In this document: piece by piece, positions 26,859 through 35,597 of the stretch | Numbering within the stretch: position 1 is the first letter of the stretch | Layout of the letters: every line of letters begins with the position of its first letter | Assembly (NCBI GenBank): GCA_009668975.1 | Contig: SBEG01000001.1 | Location: 248,001 to 312,000 of the forward strand | Origin: Deltaproteobacteria bacterium | GTDB taxonomy: Bacteria > Desulfobacterota > Desulfuromonadia > Geobacterales > Geobacteraceae | Direction: 5' to 3' | DNA length: 64,000 nucleotides | Translations under genes and position numbers: made by a program | Notes under the pieces: model-generated | What the model was told of the DNA's origin: nothing | The model's database searches: none | Seen by the model: the letters and a program-made list of their open reading frames with translations, nothing else

Positions 26859-27668
26859 ATGGCAAAAAGAAAAATCAACTACGATCTCTTTTACAAGGAG
26901 GGTCAGCAGGTCAAATTGGGCGTCCGGCTTTCCTTGAACCTCTTGCGGGAAAGTAACGGCGAGATCAGCACTTTTTCAGGAAACCACGCCAAGGTCGAAA
27001 TCCTTGGCGATGTGCCGAAGGCTATCGCGTCGCTGGAACCAGGCGCCCGTGTCATCCTCTCCGGCTGGTCCGGCTGGGGGTTTTACTGCGCGGAAGCGAT
27101 CCTTGTCGCGAAAATCTCCCCGAAGGAATTCGATCTTCGCCTTGATGGGGCTGTGGAAGAAATTCAGCGGCGTGAATATTTTCGTCTCGATGTGTCCCTG
27201 CCCGTCACGATAGCGATTCCTGACCAGCAAACAATCTCCGCTCTGAGCGAAAACTGGGAAAAGAAAAAGTCCCGGAACCAGGCCGCACCGCCGCCGAGGA
27301 TCTCCGCCACGGCCAGAGGCTATCGGGCCATCGATGCCGCGAAAAATGAAATTCCCGCCGAAGAGCTTAACCTGAGCGGAGGAGGCCTGCGCCTGCGGAT
27401 GCCGTCCGCCGTATCCAGCGCAACGCGCGTTCAGGTTGACATTTTCCTGCCGTCAACTCCGCCGCGGATCGTCTCCACCGTAGCGGAAGTACTGCGCTGC
27501 AACGAGGTTACCCTCCGGATTGGAAAAGCCCCGATTTTCATTGTCGCCATGAAATTTATCCTCATCGAAGAAAAAGACCGGGAAGCAATCATCGCCTTTC
27601 TTTTTTCCGAGCAAAGGCGGCAGCTCCAGGCGGAATCGGTCCGGGAGTTGCCGGCACCCACACGTTGA
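26859..27668 (+). CDS. PilZ domain protein (YcgR-like)
   Basis: A 269-residue c-di-GMP effector candidate. The C-terminal PilZ domain shows REYFRLDV (the RxxxR-type arginine motif at its start) and LNLSGGGLRL (the D/N-x-S-x-x-G element). The first 95 residues fit the YcgR-type N-terminal domain. YcgR proteins slow or bias the motor when c-di-GMP is high. The gene faces motB and diverges from flagellin; AGGAGG precedes ATG 26859. The same AGGAGG is partly covered by a CCTGAC...GTCAGG hairpin, so translation may be tuned. With the GGDEF protein it gives this locus both a maker and a reader of c-di-GMP. Confidence 0.85.
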   Translation: MAKRKINYDLFYKEGQQVKLGVRLSLNLLRESNGEISTFSGNHAKVEILGDVPKAIASLEPGARVILSGWSGWGFYCAEAILVAKISPKEFDLRLDGAVEEIQRREYFRLDVSLPVTIAIPDQQTISALSENWEKKKSRNQAAPPPRISATARGYRAIDAAKNEIPAEELNLSGGGLRLRMPSAVSSATRVQVDIFLPSTPPRIVSTVAEVLRCNEVTLRIGKAPIFIVAMKFILIEEKDREAIIAFLFSEQRRQLQAESVRELPAPTR

Positions 27669-27826
27669 CAGCCTCATACCCTCAACGGCAGTTCTCATCA
27701 TGTGCGGTAGCCGGCCCGGCTGCGCAAAAAAAAACACCGGTCCATTTGAGAACACGGTGCCAGAGCAAGCTCCATAACCTGCGGTAAATCCAACTTTTTT
27801 AGGCGCAATAGTTTTTTAACAGCCAA

Positions 27827-28633
27827 TCAAATGCTCTGCGGCTCACCCCGCTCGCCATCGTCTGACAGCACGACAATGTCCACCCGCCGGTTTTTTGCCC
27901 GGCCATCGGAAGAGCTGTTATCGGCAACCGAGCGAAATTCCGCATAGCCGGTTGCCGAAAGATTCTCCGGCTGGAATTTGTAATACGACACCAGGTGCCG
28001 CACTATATTCGTGGCCCGGGACGTGGACAGTTCCCAATTGGAAGGGAAAGCCGGGGTACTGATGGGGATATTGTCGGTATGTCCTTCAACCCTGATATCG
28101 TTGCTATAGTCGCTCAGCGACTCGGCAATCTTGGCCAGGAGCGGATACGAGCTCACCCGGATTTCGGCGCTTCCCGAGTCAAAGAATCCCGCCTCTTTGA
28201 GACTGATTACCAGGCCCCGGCGATTGATCTCCAAGTCGACTTTATCTTTCATACCGTTTTTCAGCAGGTATGCCTCCAGGGACGCCCTGGCCTTCTTGAA
28301 ATCCTTTTCTTCGGCACGATAGCGCTGCTTGGAATTTTTTGAAAAGGGCATCTGCGGCTGCATATCCCCCCGTGCGCTGGGGGTGCTGATGGCGGGAATC
28401 TGGCTCAGTTCGGTGGAGTCGAGCACATTGACGTTGCTCATCGGGTTCGACTTCGCATAACCGAAAGACTCGCGCAGCGAGGCGATGACCTCCTCGACCT
28501 TCCGCTTGTCCGTCTGCGACATGGCAAACAGGGTCACGAACACCGCGAAAAGCAGGGTAATGAAATCGGCGTAGGAAACGAGCCAACGTTCATGATTTGC
28601 ATGTGCCTCCGGCTTTTTCTTTCTGCGTGCCAT
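27827..28633 (-). CDS. motB: Flagellar motor stator protein MotB
   Basis: Anchors the stator to peptidoglycan and forms the ion channel with MotA. 268 residues: basic N-tail, one membrane helix (about 20-42) with the essential Asp of the channel (D23 in YADFITLL), a plug/linker, and a C-terminal OmpA-like peptidoglycan-binding domain (VEGHTDNIPI, SRATNIVRHL, GYAEFR). It begins directly after the motA stop. Whether the stator uses protons or sodium cannot be read with certainty. Confidence 0.95.
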   Translation of the reverse strand: MARRKKKPEAHANHERWLVSYADFITLLFAVFVTLFAMSQTDKRKVEEVIASLRESFGYAKSNPMSNVNVLDSTELSQIPAISTPSARGDMQPQMPFSKNSKQRYRAEEKDFKKARASLEAYLLKNGMKDKVDLEINRRGLVISLKEAGFFDSGSAEIRVSSYPLLAKIAESLSDYSNDIRVEGHTDNIPISTPAFPSNWELSTSRATNIVRHLVSYYKFQPENLSATGYAEFRSVADNSSSDGRAKNRRVDIVVLSDDGERGEPQSI

Positions 28634-29401
28634 TTATTTACCCTTCTTCTCTTCACCGGTCTGGACCAGGAATGACCGGAGTTTCTGCTCGATGTAATGG
28701 GGATTCTCACCGTTCTGGATGGCGGTCAAGCCCTCGATGATCATCCGTTTCTGCAGGAGATCCTCTTTGATGCGATGTTTCAGTTTCGTGGCAAAGGGCA
28801 GACAGATGATGTTGGCTACCATGAGGCCGTAAATGGTTGCAACGAACGCCACCGCAATACCGGCGCCCAGTTTCGAGGTATCGGAAAGATTGTTCATGAC
28901 GTGAATGAGACCAAGCACGGCGCCGATGATTCCGATGGTCGGGGCATAGCCGCCGGCCGCCTCGAAAAACTCGGCGCTCCCCTTGGCATGCTCTTCGTGG
29001 GTATCCAGCTCGGTTTCCATGGTATCCTGCAGTTTCTGCGGGTCGATGCCGTCAACCACCAGCGAAATTCCCTTGCGGGTAAAGCGGTCTTTCGCCGTCT
29101 GCGCCTCCTGCTCCAGGGAGATAAGGCCGTTTCTCCTGGCCTTGGCGGCATAGTTGATCATTTCCTTGATGATGGCTTCATTGTCATTGGCGTTGACAAA
29201 CAACACCCGCTTGGAATCCTTGAAGGCCTGTTTGATCGTCGCCAGGGGAAAACTGACGAAGGCAGCGCCAAAAGTTCCGCCGAGAACGATGAGAGCCGCG
29301 GTCGGCTGGATGATGGCGCTGACATGGCCGCCCTCGAGGATCTGTCCCCCGATAACCGCTCCGAAGCCAAGTATTAGTCCGATAATTGTGGCGATATCCA
29401 T
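28634..29401 (-). CDS. motA: Flagellar motor stator protein MotA
   Basis: The 255-residue channel partner of MotB in the inner membrane. Hydrophobic segments lie near residues 1-20, 30-50, 145-170 and 180-205, and the cytoplasmic loop between the second and third carries the charged residues that touch the rotor FliG. The PTIGIIGAVLGLIHVM segment is a MotA/PomA signature. The neighbours flbD upstream and motB downstream (directly abutting) form one unit, probably driven by the sigma-54 promoter before flbD. Confidence 0.95.
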   Translation of the reverse strand: MDIATIIGLILGFGAVIGGQILEGGHVSAIIQPTAALIVLGGTFGAAFVSFPLATIKQAFKDSKRVLFVNANDNEAIIKEMINYAAKARRNGLISLEQEAQTAKDRFTRKGISLVVDGIDPQKLQDTMETELDTHEEHAKGSAEFFEAAGGYAPTIGIIGAVLGLIHVMNNLSDTSKLGAGIAVAFVATIYGLMVANIICLPFATKLKHRIKEDLLQKRMIIEGLTAIQNGENPHYIEQKLRSFLVQTGEEKKGK

Positions 29402-29559
29402 ACGTTAGGTATCCTGTTTCGAGATTTTCCTCACCGCGCGGGCACGAACCGGGAATCGCTCAGCTGCCCGGAAAAACCGCGGCACGTAGTTTGACAATAC
29501 ACGTGTCATCCCAGGTTTACATCCGCTTCCTGGAACAGTTTCCCGCAAGAAAGAAACGG

Positions 29560-29823
29560 CTACAGTTTGGAAAAGGGCTGGAATGAATCCTCCCAACGCC
29601 TGCGAAGGTATTTCTTGCCCGTGGCCGGATTCCGTCCGGAGCGGGCGAAAATTCTCGCTTTGAAGGAAATGATCCGTTCGATCAGTACGGCGGTACTTTC
29701 CAGCACCACGTAGCGGTTGCCGTTGCTCAGGGTAATGTGCGTATCAGGGGTTTCCTCGACCACCTCGATCAGGTCCTCGTTCACAAAAATCTGGCTGCCG
29801 TCCAGCCGCGTCAGTTTTATCAT
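29560..29823 (-). CDS. flbD: Small flagellar protein FlbD (PF06289 type)
   Basis: An 87-residue protein beginning IKLTRLDGSQIFVNEDLIEVVEETPDTHITLSNG, diagnostic of the small FlbD/SwrD family (not the Caulobacter sigma-54 activator of the same name). SwrD in Bacillus raises motor torque through MotA/MotB, which fits its place just before motA. The gap to motA is 158 bases, longer than usual. A sigma-54 promoter and the flgL terminator lie upstream. Confidence 0.9.
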   Translation of the reverse strand: MIKLTRLDGSQIFVNEDLIEVVEETPDTHITLSNGNRYVVLESTAVLIERIISFKARIFARSGRNPATGKKYLRRRWEDSFQPFSKL

Positions 29824-29873
29824 TGCGTCACCACCCCATAGGTTTCATTTCGGACTGCACAGGAAGATACTTG

Positions 29874-29889
29874 AGCATTTTTTGTGCCA
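29874..29889 (-). promoter_or_regulatory. Sigma-54 promoter of flbD-motA-motB
   Basis: Minus strand TGGCACAAAAAATGCT, matching TGGCAC-N5-TTGCT with one mismatch and exact GG-N10-GC spacing, 51 bases before flbD. Confidence 0.75.
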
Positions 29890-29927
29890 TTCGTGTCAAA
29901 AAACCGACCTGTGGCGTTTATTCGGCA

Positions 29928-29970
29928 GAAAAAAAGGTCAAACGGCCTAAAAATGCCCGGATGACCTTTT
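29928..29970 (-). terminator. Rho-independent terminator after flgL
   Basis: In the minus-strand transcript AAAGGTCA pairs with TGACCTTT and is followed by a run of seven T. It separates the sigma-28 flgJ-flgL operon from the sigma-54 flbD operon. Confidence 0.7.
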
Positions 29971-30021
29971 GGATGAATTGCCCGGCGGAACCCTGCATTG
30001 CCGGGAAGCTATCGGATACGG

Positions 30022-30912
30022 CTACAGGTAGTCCAGCAACGACAATTGGGTAATCTTCGCCGTGGCCGAAAGGGCCGCTTCGAAAGACGCTTGCTGCTGA
30101 GTCAACTCTGTTGCCGCCTTGATGTAGTCAACGCCCATGGTATCGGAGACGATCCCTTGCAAGGTAGACTGATTGCGGCTGATCATGGTTTCGGCACTCT
30201 TGAAGCGAATCATCCTGCCGGCCACATCGCTCCTGGCATTGTTGATCTGATTTGCGGAAGAATCAAGCAATTTCGCGTTTTCCTGGATATCAGCAGGGAT
30301 ATTGTCCCTGATTGCCGTGATGATCTTATCAAGCGTCTCAAGCATATCTACGCCGCCATAGCTGCCGGTACCCTTCAGCAAGGCATCCCCGGCGATGGTA
30401 ATCCCGGCAGGCGAATTCCGGTCGATCTCGATGGTAAGCTCGTCCGACGTCCCGGAATAGTCATTATTGGCCATGGAGAACGGCGGGGTGCTGTTTTTGA
30501 AGCCGGCAAAAATAAACTGGTCCCCCAACTGGGTATTGCCGAGATCCACCAGCTGTTTCTTCAGTTCCTCCAGTTGCGATGCGGCATTCTCCCGCACGGT
30601 CTGGTCGCTGCTGCCGCTGGTGATGGCGCCTGCGGTCTTCTTGACCTGGGCGATGATATCAGCCATCCCCTGCAGCGCCGTATCGGTCAAGGACAGGGAA
30701 AGATTCCCCTTGGTGATGTTGCTGAGGTACTGCTCACCGCTGTCCAGCTTGCTGTCCATGTCCAGGAGCTGGCGGGTGGTGATGGGATCATCGCTGGGAC
30801 GGTTTATCAGCGAGCCGGAAGCAATCTGCTCCTGAAGACGGTTGAGCAGCGTTCTGCCCTTCTGCAGATTATACAATGCGTTATCGGAGGTCATTCCCGG
30901 TGTTATGCGCAT
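30022..30912 (-). CDS. flgL: Hook-filament junction protein FlgL
   Basis: The 296-residue junction protein (HAP3) on which the filament starts. The flagellin-like N-terminus (MRITPGMTSDNALYNLQKGRTLLNRLQEQIASGSLINRPSDDP) and the C-terminal helix (YIKAATELTQQQASFEAALSATAKITQLSLLDYL) frame a variable middle. It follows flgK by 24 bases in the sigma-28 operon. In many bacteria csrA and fliW come next; here a terminator does. Confidence 0.95.
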   Translation of the reverse strand: MRITPGMTSDNALYNLQKGRTLLNRLQEQIASGSLINRPSDDPITTRQLLDMDSKLDSGEQYLSNITKGNLSLSLTDTALQGMADIIAQVKKTAGAITSGSSDQTVRENAASQLEELKKQLVDLGNTQLGDQFIFAGFKNSTPPFSMANNDYSGTSDELTIEIDRNSPAGITIAGDALLKGTGSYGGVDMLETLDKIITAIRDNIPADIQENAKLLDSSANQINNARSDVAGRMIRFKSAETMISRNQSTLQGIVSDTMGVDYIKAATELTQQQASFEAALSATAKITQLSLLDYL

Positions 30913-30936
30913 TTCTGAACTCCTCTTATCACTCTG

Positions 30937-32367
30937 TTAACGTATCAGTCCCATGACCGTATCCAGCATATCGGACGCGGCATTGATAACTTTTGCCGAG
31001 GCTTCAAAGGCGCGCTGGTACTTGATGAGATTCGCGACTTCCTCGTCAAGGGATACGCCGGAATTGGACTCGCGAAGGGCATTGAGCTGGCGCAGGAAAC
31101 TGCCGTTCTGCGCGGTGGAATTGGCGGCGTTTTCCGTATCGATGCCGACACTGCTGACAAAGGCATTATAAAAGCTCGACATGGTCGCGCTGGTCGTCGT
31201 GCCGTCCACGCTAAACGTCAGGGAGGCAGACTTCAATTTCGCCAGAGCCACGGCACCGGTATTATTTCCCGGACCGCTGACGGTAGTCGGGTCCTGTCCT
31301 GCCGCCGCAATTTTATTGGCGGTAAGTGAACTGTTCAACGCGATATCCGCGCTGGTGACTTTCGCCGGATCAAAGAAATCGTTCTGCGTACCGTCCAGGC
31401 CGTACCCGGAGCTGTGATGAGCATTGACGCTGGTCACCAACTGGCGGGCCATTTCGTCGAGTTTCGCCAGGTAGCCCGGGACAATCTCGTCACGCACCTG
31501 AAGGGTGCCGCCAATCTCGCCCAGGCTGTTGGCCGGACCGCCGATGGTCGCGGTAACATCAGTGGCGGCACCGCCCCCCGCGGGGGTCAGCATAACTTTG
31601 TTGAGTCCCGTACCGGCGTCAACCTCGGTTGACAGCGTAGCAAAAGTGTTCCCCTGCACCAGAGGCTCACCGCCGGGCAGGGAAACTGTCAAAGTTCCGT
31701 CTGCTTGTTCGGCATAGCTGACACCGGCTTTTTTTGCCAATTCCTGGGTCAGGTAGTCCCGCTGGTCGCGCAGTTCGTTGGCGTTTCCGCCCAATCGCTC
31801 CGTCTGGAGAATCTGCTCATTGAGCGAGGCGATGCTCTTGGCCTTTGCGGTAATATCAGCGCTTATCCCATCCAGAGAGCGGTCGGCGCCGGCCAGGGAA
31901 TCATTCAGGTTGGTGTTCAGCTGATGAAAGGTATCCACCAGCACCTGCGAACGGGACAGCACCGCCTGACGCTCCGCGGAGCCCTGGGGCGTAATCGAGA
32001 GATCCTGCCAGGAATTGAAAAAATCCTCCATGGTCTGGCCAAGACCGTCGTTGGTTACTTCGTTAAAGAACGGTTCAATCTGCGCCAGAGCGGTCTGCTT
32101 TGTTTCGCTCTCCCCGTATTGACTATTGCCTTTCACCAGCTGCAGCTGCAGCAATTCGTCATGGCTTCTCTGCACTGTAGCGAGCTGTACGCCGGTTCCG
32201 AGCGGGAAACCGTTGGCATTGGTAATCGGTGCGGTTTCAAAAATCGTTTTCTGCCGTGAGTAGCCGGGAGTATTGACATTGGCGATATTTTCGCTCGTCA
32301 CCTCCATGGCGACTCTGGCCATGGTAACACCCGAGGTTGCGATATTGAGCAGGTTATTTATTCCCAT
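30937..32367 (-). CDS. flgK: Hook-filament junction protein FlgK
   Basis: The 476-residue first junction protein (HAP1). The rod/hook-type N-terminus contains NIATSGVTMARVAMEVTSENIANVNTPGYSRQ and the C-terminus VSLDEEVANLIKYQRAFEASAKVINAASDMLDTVMGL. Length is at the short end for the family (about 460-650). Its ATG overlaps the flgN stop by one base, so it is coupled to its chaperone gene. Confidence 0.95.
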   Translation of the reverse strand: MGINNLLNIATSGVTMARVAMEVTSENIANVNTPGYSRQKTIFETAPITNANGFPLGTGVQLATVQRSHDELLQLQLVKGNSQYGESETKQTALAQIEPFFNEVTNDGLGQTMEDFFNSWQDLSITPQGSAERQAVLSRSQVLVDTFHQLNTNLNDSLAGADRSLDGISADITAKAKSIASLNEQILQTERLGGNANELRDQRDYLTQELAKKAGVSYAEQADGTLTVSLPGGEPLVQGNTFATLSTEVDAGTGLNKVMLTPAGGGAATDVTATIGGPANSLGEIGGTLQVRDEIVPGYLAKLDEMARQLVTSVNAHHSSGYGLDGTQNDFFDPAKVTSADIALNSSLTANKIAAAGQDPTTVSGPGNNTGAVALAKLKSASLTFSVDGTTTSATMSSFYNAFVSSVGIDTENAANSTAQNGSFLRQLNALRESNSGVSLDEEVANLIKYQRAFEASAKVINAASDMLDTVMGLIR

Positions 32368-32867
32368 CAGATCTCTCCGCGCACCAACCGGCTGCCGGGC
32401 GTGCCGGTAACGACGCTTCCCGCGTTGCTGTAGGTTTTCACACCGCGGCCCAGACTTCTATTGATGAACTCCAGCGAACGGTTGACGTTACTGAGCGATC
32501 CGTAAAGGAGATCGCGATTGAAGCGGTTGCTCCGATTGAGTAAATCGGTAAGTTCGAAGACTCTCCGCTGGGACTTGAGCAATGCTTCGCGCCTGGCAGG
32601 CGGGGCAGCGTTGAGAACTGCGGAGAGGCTGACTGGCGAGGAAACTTTCAGCTCGCTCGCAGCCTCTGCCAAGGCCTTCTTGCAAATCTCCTTGCGCTGT
32701 TCGAGTTGCTCAATAAGCTGAAGCTTGCCTTCACGCTTCACCTCCAGGCCTTCGGTGTCAAGGTCGACGATATAATCGCGCTCTTCATCCAGAAGCAGCA
32801 CGAGCTTTTCCAGCAGGGTCTCTTTTTCGTGCAGGCTCCGGATCAGGCAATCGATTCGATTATTCAT
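32367..32867 (-). CDS. flgN: Flagellar export chaperone FlgN
   Basis: A 166-residue, mostly helical protein of FlgN type (LLEKLVLLLDEERDYIVDLDTEGL and following coiled coil). FlgN escorts FlgK and FlgL to the export gate. I take ATG 32867 after GGGCGGTGA; a GTG three codons upstream is also possible. It overlaps the flgM end by 8 bases and touches flgK, the usual flgM-flgN-flgK order. Confidence 0.85.
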   Translation of the reverse strand: MNNRIDCLIRSLHEKETLLEKLVLLLDEERDYIVDLDTEGLEVKREGKLQLIEQLEQRKEICKKALAEAASELKVSSPVSLSAVLNAAPPARREALLKSQRRVFELTDLLNRSNRFNRDLLYGSLSNVNRSLEFINRSLGRGVKTYSNAGSVVTGTPGSRLVRGEI

Positions 32868-33180
32868 TGGTATCACCGCCCGCTTTCAAGATGCCGAGGG
32901 ATTGCAACATTTTTTCGGCTACCGCCTGACCACTGATGTTATAGGTCCCATCAGCGATGCGGCTTTTGATTGATTCAATTTTTCCGCTATTCGTGTTTTC
33001 CATCGCGGCCAGAACACCGGTAAGGTGCTCTATCTTCGCGTGATTGGCTGAAAGTTCCACCCGATCAGAGCTGTTGCCGGCACTCTTTTTGGTGGAAACG
33101 TCGCCGGCACCCTTTTTTTCGAGCGCGTCACTGCGAAGTGTCGCAATTCCATTATTAACGGTGCTATTGGTAACTTTCAT
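32860..33180 (-). CDS. flgM: Anti-sigma-28 factor FlgM
   Basis: Binds FliA until the hook is finished, then is exported, releasing late gene expression. 106 residues from ATG 33180: a disordered N-terminal half (SDALEKKGAGDVSTKKS) and the sigma-binding half with DRVELSANHAKIEHL and KIESIKSRIADGTYNISGQAVAEKMLQSL, the typical FlgM pattern. The frame is open to 33369, overlapping flgJ, but the extension is unlike FlgM. Being in a sigma-28 operon, it closes a negative feedback loop. Confidence 0.9.
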   Translation of the reverse strand: MKVTNSTVNNGIATLRSDALEKKGAGDVSTKKSAGNSSDRVELSANHAKIEHLTGVLAAMENTNSGKIESIKSRIADGTYNISGQAVAEKMLQSLGILKAGGDTNE

Positions 33181-33217
33181 GGCTGTACCTAAGCTTCCTG
33201 AGTTGGATTCCTTAACT

Positions 33218-33580
33218 TCATGGTTTCGATCGAGAGTCATGGGCGTCACTTTGTCCTGTATGCCGTACAAGCTGCTCTTCGAGTGCCCTGCCAATCCCCA
33301 GTGCTCCGCCCCGTGCGGCCTCCTGGGCATATTCCTGATCCAGCAGCGACCGGTAGGCCTCTTCGCCATGGCCGCCGCCGGTCAAGGTGTCCTTGCCAAC
33401 GGTCGAGCGCATGGATTTTAGCATCATGCCGATAAAAAGCGCCTCAAAATCCTGGGTCGTTTTTTTCAGTTCGGCGTTCTGCTTGCCTGCCGGAGCGTTT
33501 TTTTCTCCGCCAGCAAGTTTCTCCAGCGGATTCGGCGTCAGCCCTTCAGGAAATATCGCAGGTTTTGTAATCGTCGTCAT
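33218..33580 (-). CDS. flgJ: Rod-binding protein FlgJ (N-terminal domain only)
   Basis: A 120-residue homologue of the rod-capping half of FlgJ: FEALFIGMMLKSMRSTV and the HGEEAYRSLLDQEYAQEAARGGALGIG block. The muramidase half of enteric FlgJ is absent, as is common outside gamma- and betaproteobacteria, so a separate wall hydrolase must open the peptidoglycan for the rod. First gene of the sigma-28 operon, which is odd for a protein needed early at the rod; read-through from upstream flgI could supply it. Confidence 0.9.
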   Translation of the reverse strand: MTTITKPAIFPEGLTPNPLEKLAGGEKNAPAGKQNAELKKTTQDFEALFIGMMLKSMRSTVGKDTLTGGGHGEEAYRSLLDQEYAQEAARGGALGIGRALEEQLVRHTGQSDAHDSRSKP

Positions 33581-33589
33581 ATAGGTACC

Positions 33590-33616
33590 TTATCGAACAG
33601 CATTTCGAAAACTTTA
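33590..33616 (-). promoter_or_regulatory. Sigma-28 (FliA) promoter before flgJ
   Basis: Minus strand TAAAGTTTTC-N7-TGTTCGATAA, the same bases outside the 7-base core as the flagellin promoter. The site ends only 10 bases before ATG 33580, so the flgJ leader would be very short; flgM and later genes are the sure beneficiaries. Confidence 0.8.
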
Positions 33617-33758
33617 GCGGTTTTTTCATTTTATTTTCATTTTTTGAACAGGCTGTTCAAAATTCAGACACCAGGGACTATTAATACGTATTTTCAATCT
33701 GCCACGGAGTCCTGCCAGGCTTCAAAACCCGGCAGGTCTGGTCCATACTTCAGCCATA

Positions 33759-34856
33759 TCAAATTATCTCCAACTCACCCTGTAAAGCCCCGGCTGCCTT
33801 GATCGCCTGCATAATGCCGATCAGGTCACGAGGTGTCACGCCAATCGAATTCAGCGCCTTCACCACGTCACCAATGCTGGCCCCTTCCTTCAAGACGAAC
33901 AGTCCGCCGCCTTTGTCCTCTTTCACCTTGAGGTCCGTACGCGGCACAACCACCGTTTCGCCGCCCCGGCTGAACGGCTGGGGCTGAGAAACCTGCGGTG
34001 TCTCTTTGATCGTCAGGGTCAGGTTGCCGTGGGCAACGGCCACCGTGGCGAGACGCACATCATTTCCGATCACGATCGTACCGGTCCGCTCATTGAGAAC
34101 CACCTTGGCGACCATGTCCGGCCTGACCTGCAGGCTTTCCAGGGCAGCGGCGAATTCGACGGTATTACCCTGATATTTTTCCGGGAGAGTCAAGGTGACG
34201 GAACCGGGATCTGAACACACGGCGATGGCGGACTGGAACTTGCCGTTGATGGCGGCTGCAACGCGTGATGCGGTCGTAAAATCCGGCCGGTGAAGATTCA
34301 GCCGCAGCTGACTCCGGTTGGTCAAGGCATAGGGCAGCTCCCGCTCGACCAGCGCCCCCTCGGGAACCCGGCCTGCGGTGGGATGGTTTTTCTGGGCAGA
34401 ACCGGCCTGACCGCCATAGGAAAAGGCACTGGTGGAAACCGGGCCCTGGGCAACGGCATAGACCTGGCTGTCCCCGCCCTTGAGCGGAGTCATGATGAGA
34501 GTCCCGCCGGCCAGGCTTTTGGCATCACCGAGGGAAGAAACCAATACGTCCAGTTTGGTTCCCTGCTTGGCCATGGGCGGCAGATTGGCCGTAACCATGA
34601 CCGCGGCGATATTTTTCACGGTAATGTCATTCCTGTTGATTGTGACTCCCGAACGTTCCAGGAGGTTGGTGAGACTCTGGACCGGGAACTTGGTCTGGTC
34701 GCTGTCGCCACTGCCGTTCAAGCCGATCACCAGTCCATAACCGATCAACTGATTGTCACGGACCCCGTCAAAGGAAGCAATATCCTTGATCCGGGTGGCC
34801 TGGACGATCTGAGGCAAGCACATGACAACCAGCGCAATGGCGAAAATTCTTTTCAT
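33759..34856 (-). CDS. flgI: Flagellar P-ring protein FlgI
   Basis: Forms the bushing in the peptidoglycan layer. 365 residues with a cleavable signal peptide (MKRIFAIALVVMCLPQIVQA) and the family segments RIKDIASFDGVRDNQLIGYGLVIGLNGSGD and GVTPRDLIGIMQAIKAAGALQGELEII. ATG 34856 is chosen over a start four codons upstream because GGGAG stands five to six bases before it and it starts the signal peptide. It follows flgH directly. The 178-base gap after it holds the sigma-28 promoter. Confidence 0.95.
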   Translation of the reverse strand: MKRIFAIALVVMCLPQIVQATRIKDIASFDGVRDNQLIGYGLVIGLNGSGDSDQTKFPVQSLTNLLERSGVTINRNDITVKNIAAVMVTANLPPMAKQGTKLDVLVSSLGDAKSLAGGTLIMTPLKGGDSQVYAVAQGPVSTSAFSYGGQAGSAQKNHPTAGRVPEGALVERELPYALTNRSQLRLNLHRPDFTTASRVAAAINGKFQSAIAVCSDPGSVTLTLPEKYQGNTVEFAAALESLQVRPDMVAKVVLNERTGTIVIGNDVRLATVAVAHGNLTLTIKETPQVSQPQPFSRGGETVVVPRTDLKVKEDKGGGLFVLKEGASIGDVVKALNSIGVTPRDLIGIMQAIKAAGALQGELEII

Positions 34857-34867
34857 GGTCGCTCCCA

Positions 34868-35536
34868 TCAGAATGGCCAGATCTTGTCAACGAAATTGAA
34901 GAGCCAGCCCGGCTGTTGACGATCGTTGATCACGCCATTCCCGGAATAGGTAATGCGCGCATCGGCAATTTGCGAGGAACTGATCATGTTATCCTGATTG
35001 ATATCCCGCGGTCGTACCGTCCCCTGCAGAATGATGATCTGATCCTCATTGTTTACCCGGACACTGCGGCTGCCCTCAATGCGCAGGTCGCCGTTGCCAA
35101 GAACGTCCATGACCCGGGCGGAGATGGTGGCGGTGAGCACGTCTTTACGCGTTGTGGTGCCGCTTCCGTTGAAATCCGAACTGGTGCTGGCCTTGACCAG
35201 GCTGTTCAGGTCCAGCTTATCCTTGAGGAAAGTCGTCTCAAGACCCATAAAATTGGGAATGGAGGCCGACATGCCGGATCCGCGCTTCGTCCCGGTCGAG
35301 GCCTGCTTGCTGGCGCTGGCCTCTTCGACAATCACCACGGTGACGATGTCGCCCCGCTTCCGCGCCTTGAAATCATCCACCGGAGAAGCCGAACCAGCCT
35401 GCCAGATCGAGCCGTTCGCGTAACTGACCTTTGGTGGCGGAAGGTATTCTTCATCCGCAGTTTTCGGCAACTGCACCTGCGGGTAGACGCAACCCGCGCT
35501 GACCAGAAGGATAACTGCCAACATTGTTTTTTTCAT
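34868..35536 (-). CDS. flgH: Flagellar L-ring protein FlgH
   Basis: Outer-membrane L-ring lipoprotein, 222 residues. Signal peptide with lipobox (VSAGC) and the family motifs GDIVTVVIVEEASASKQAST, LGNGDLRIEGSRSVRVNNEDQIIILQGTVRP and GVINDRQQPGW. Its presence with FlgI confirms a Gram-negative envelope. Followed by flgI in the same operon. Confidence 0.95.
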   Translation of the reverse strand: MKKTMLAVILLVSAGCVYPQVQLPKTADEEYLPPPKVSYANGSIWQAGSASPVDDFKARKRGDIVTVVIVEEASASKQASTGTKRGSGMSASIPNFMGLETTFLKDKLDLNSLVKASTSSDFNGSGTTTRKDVLTATISARVMDVLGNGDLRIEGSRSVRVNNEDQIIILQGTVRPRDINQDNMISSSQIADARITYSGNGVINDRQQPGWLFNFVDKIWPF

Positions 35537-35597
35537 AATGAAACCTCGTACTTATCGCGCCTGAATCTCGTTAGGCGCTCCGGTCATGCCTGACGGA

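Noticed and set aside
27700..27750. Hairpin AGCCGG/CCGGCT next to an A run between the PilZ gene and motB as a terminator
   Set aside because: The A/T run is on the wrong side of the stem for either transcript.
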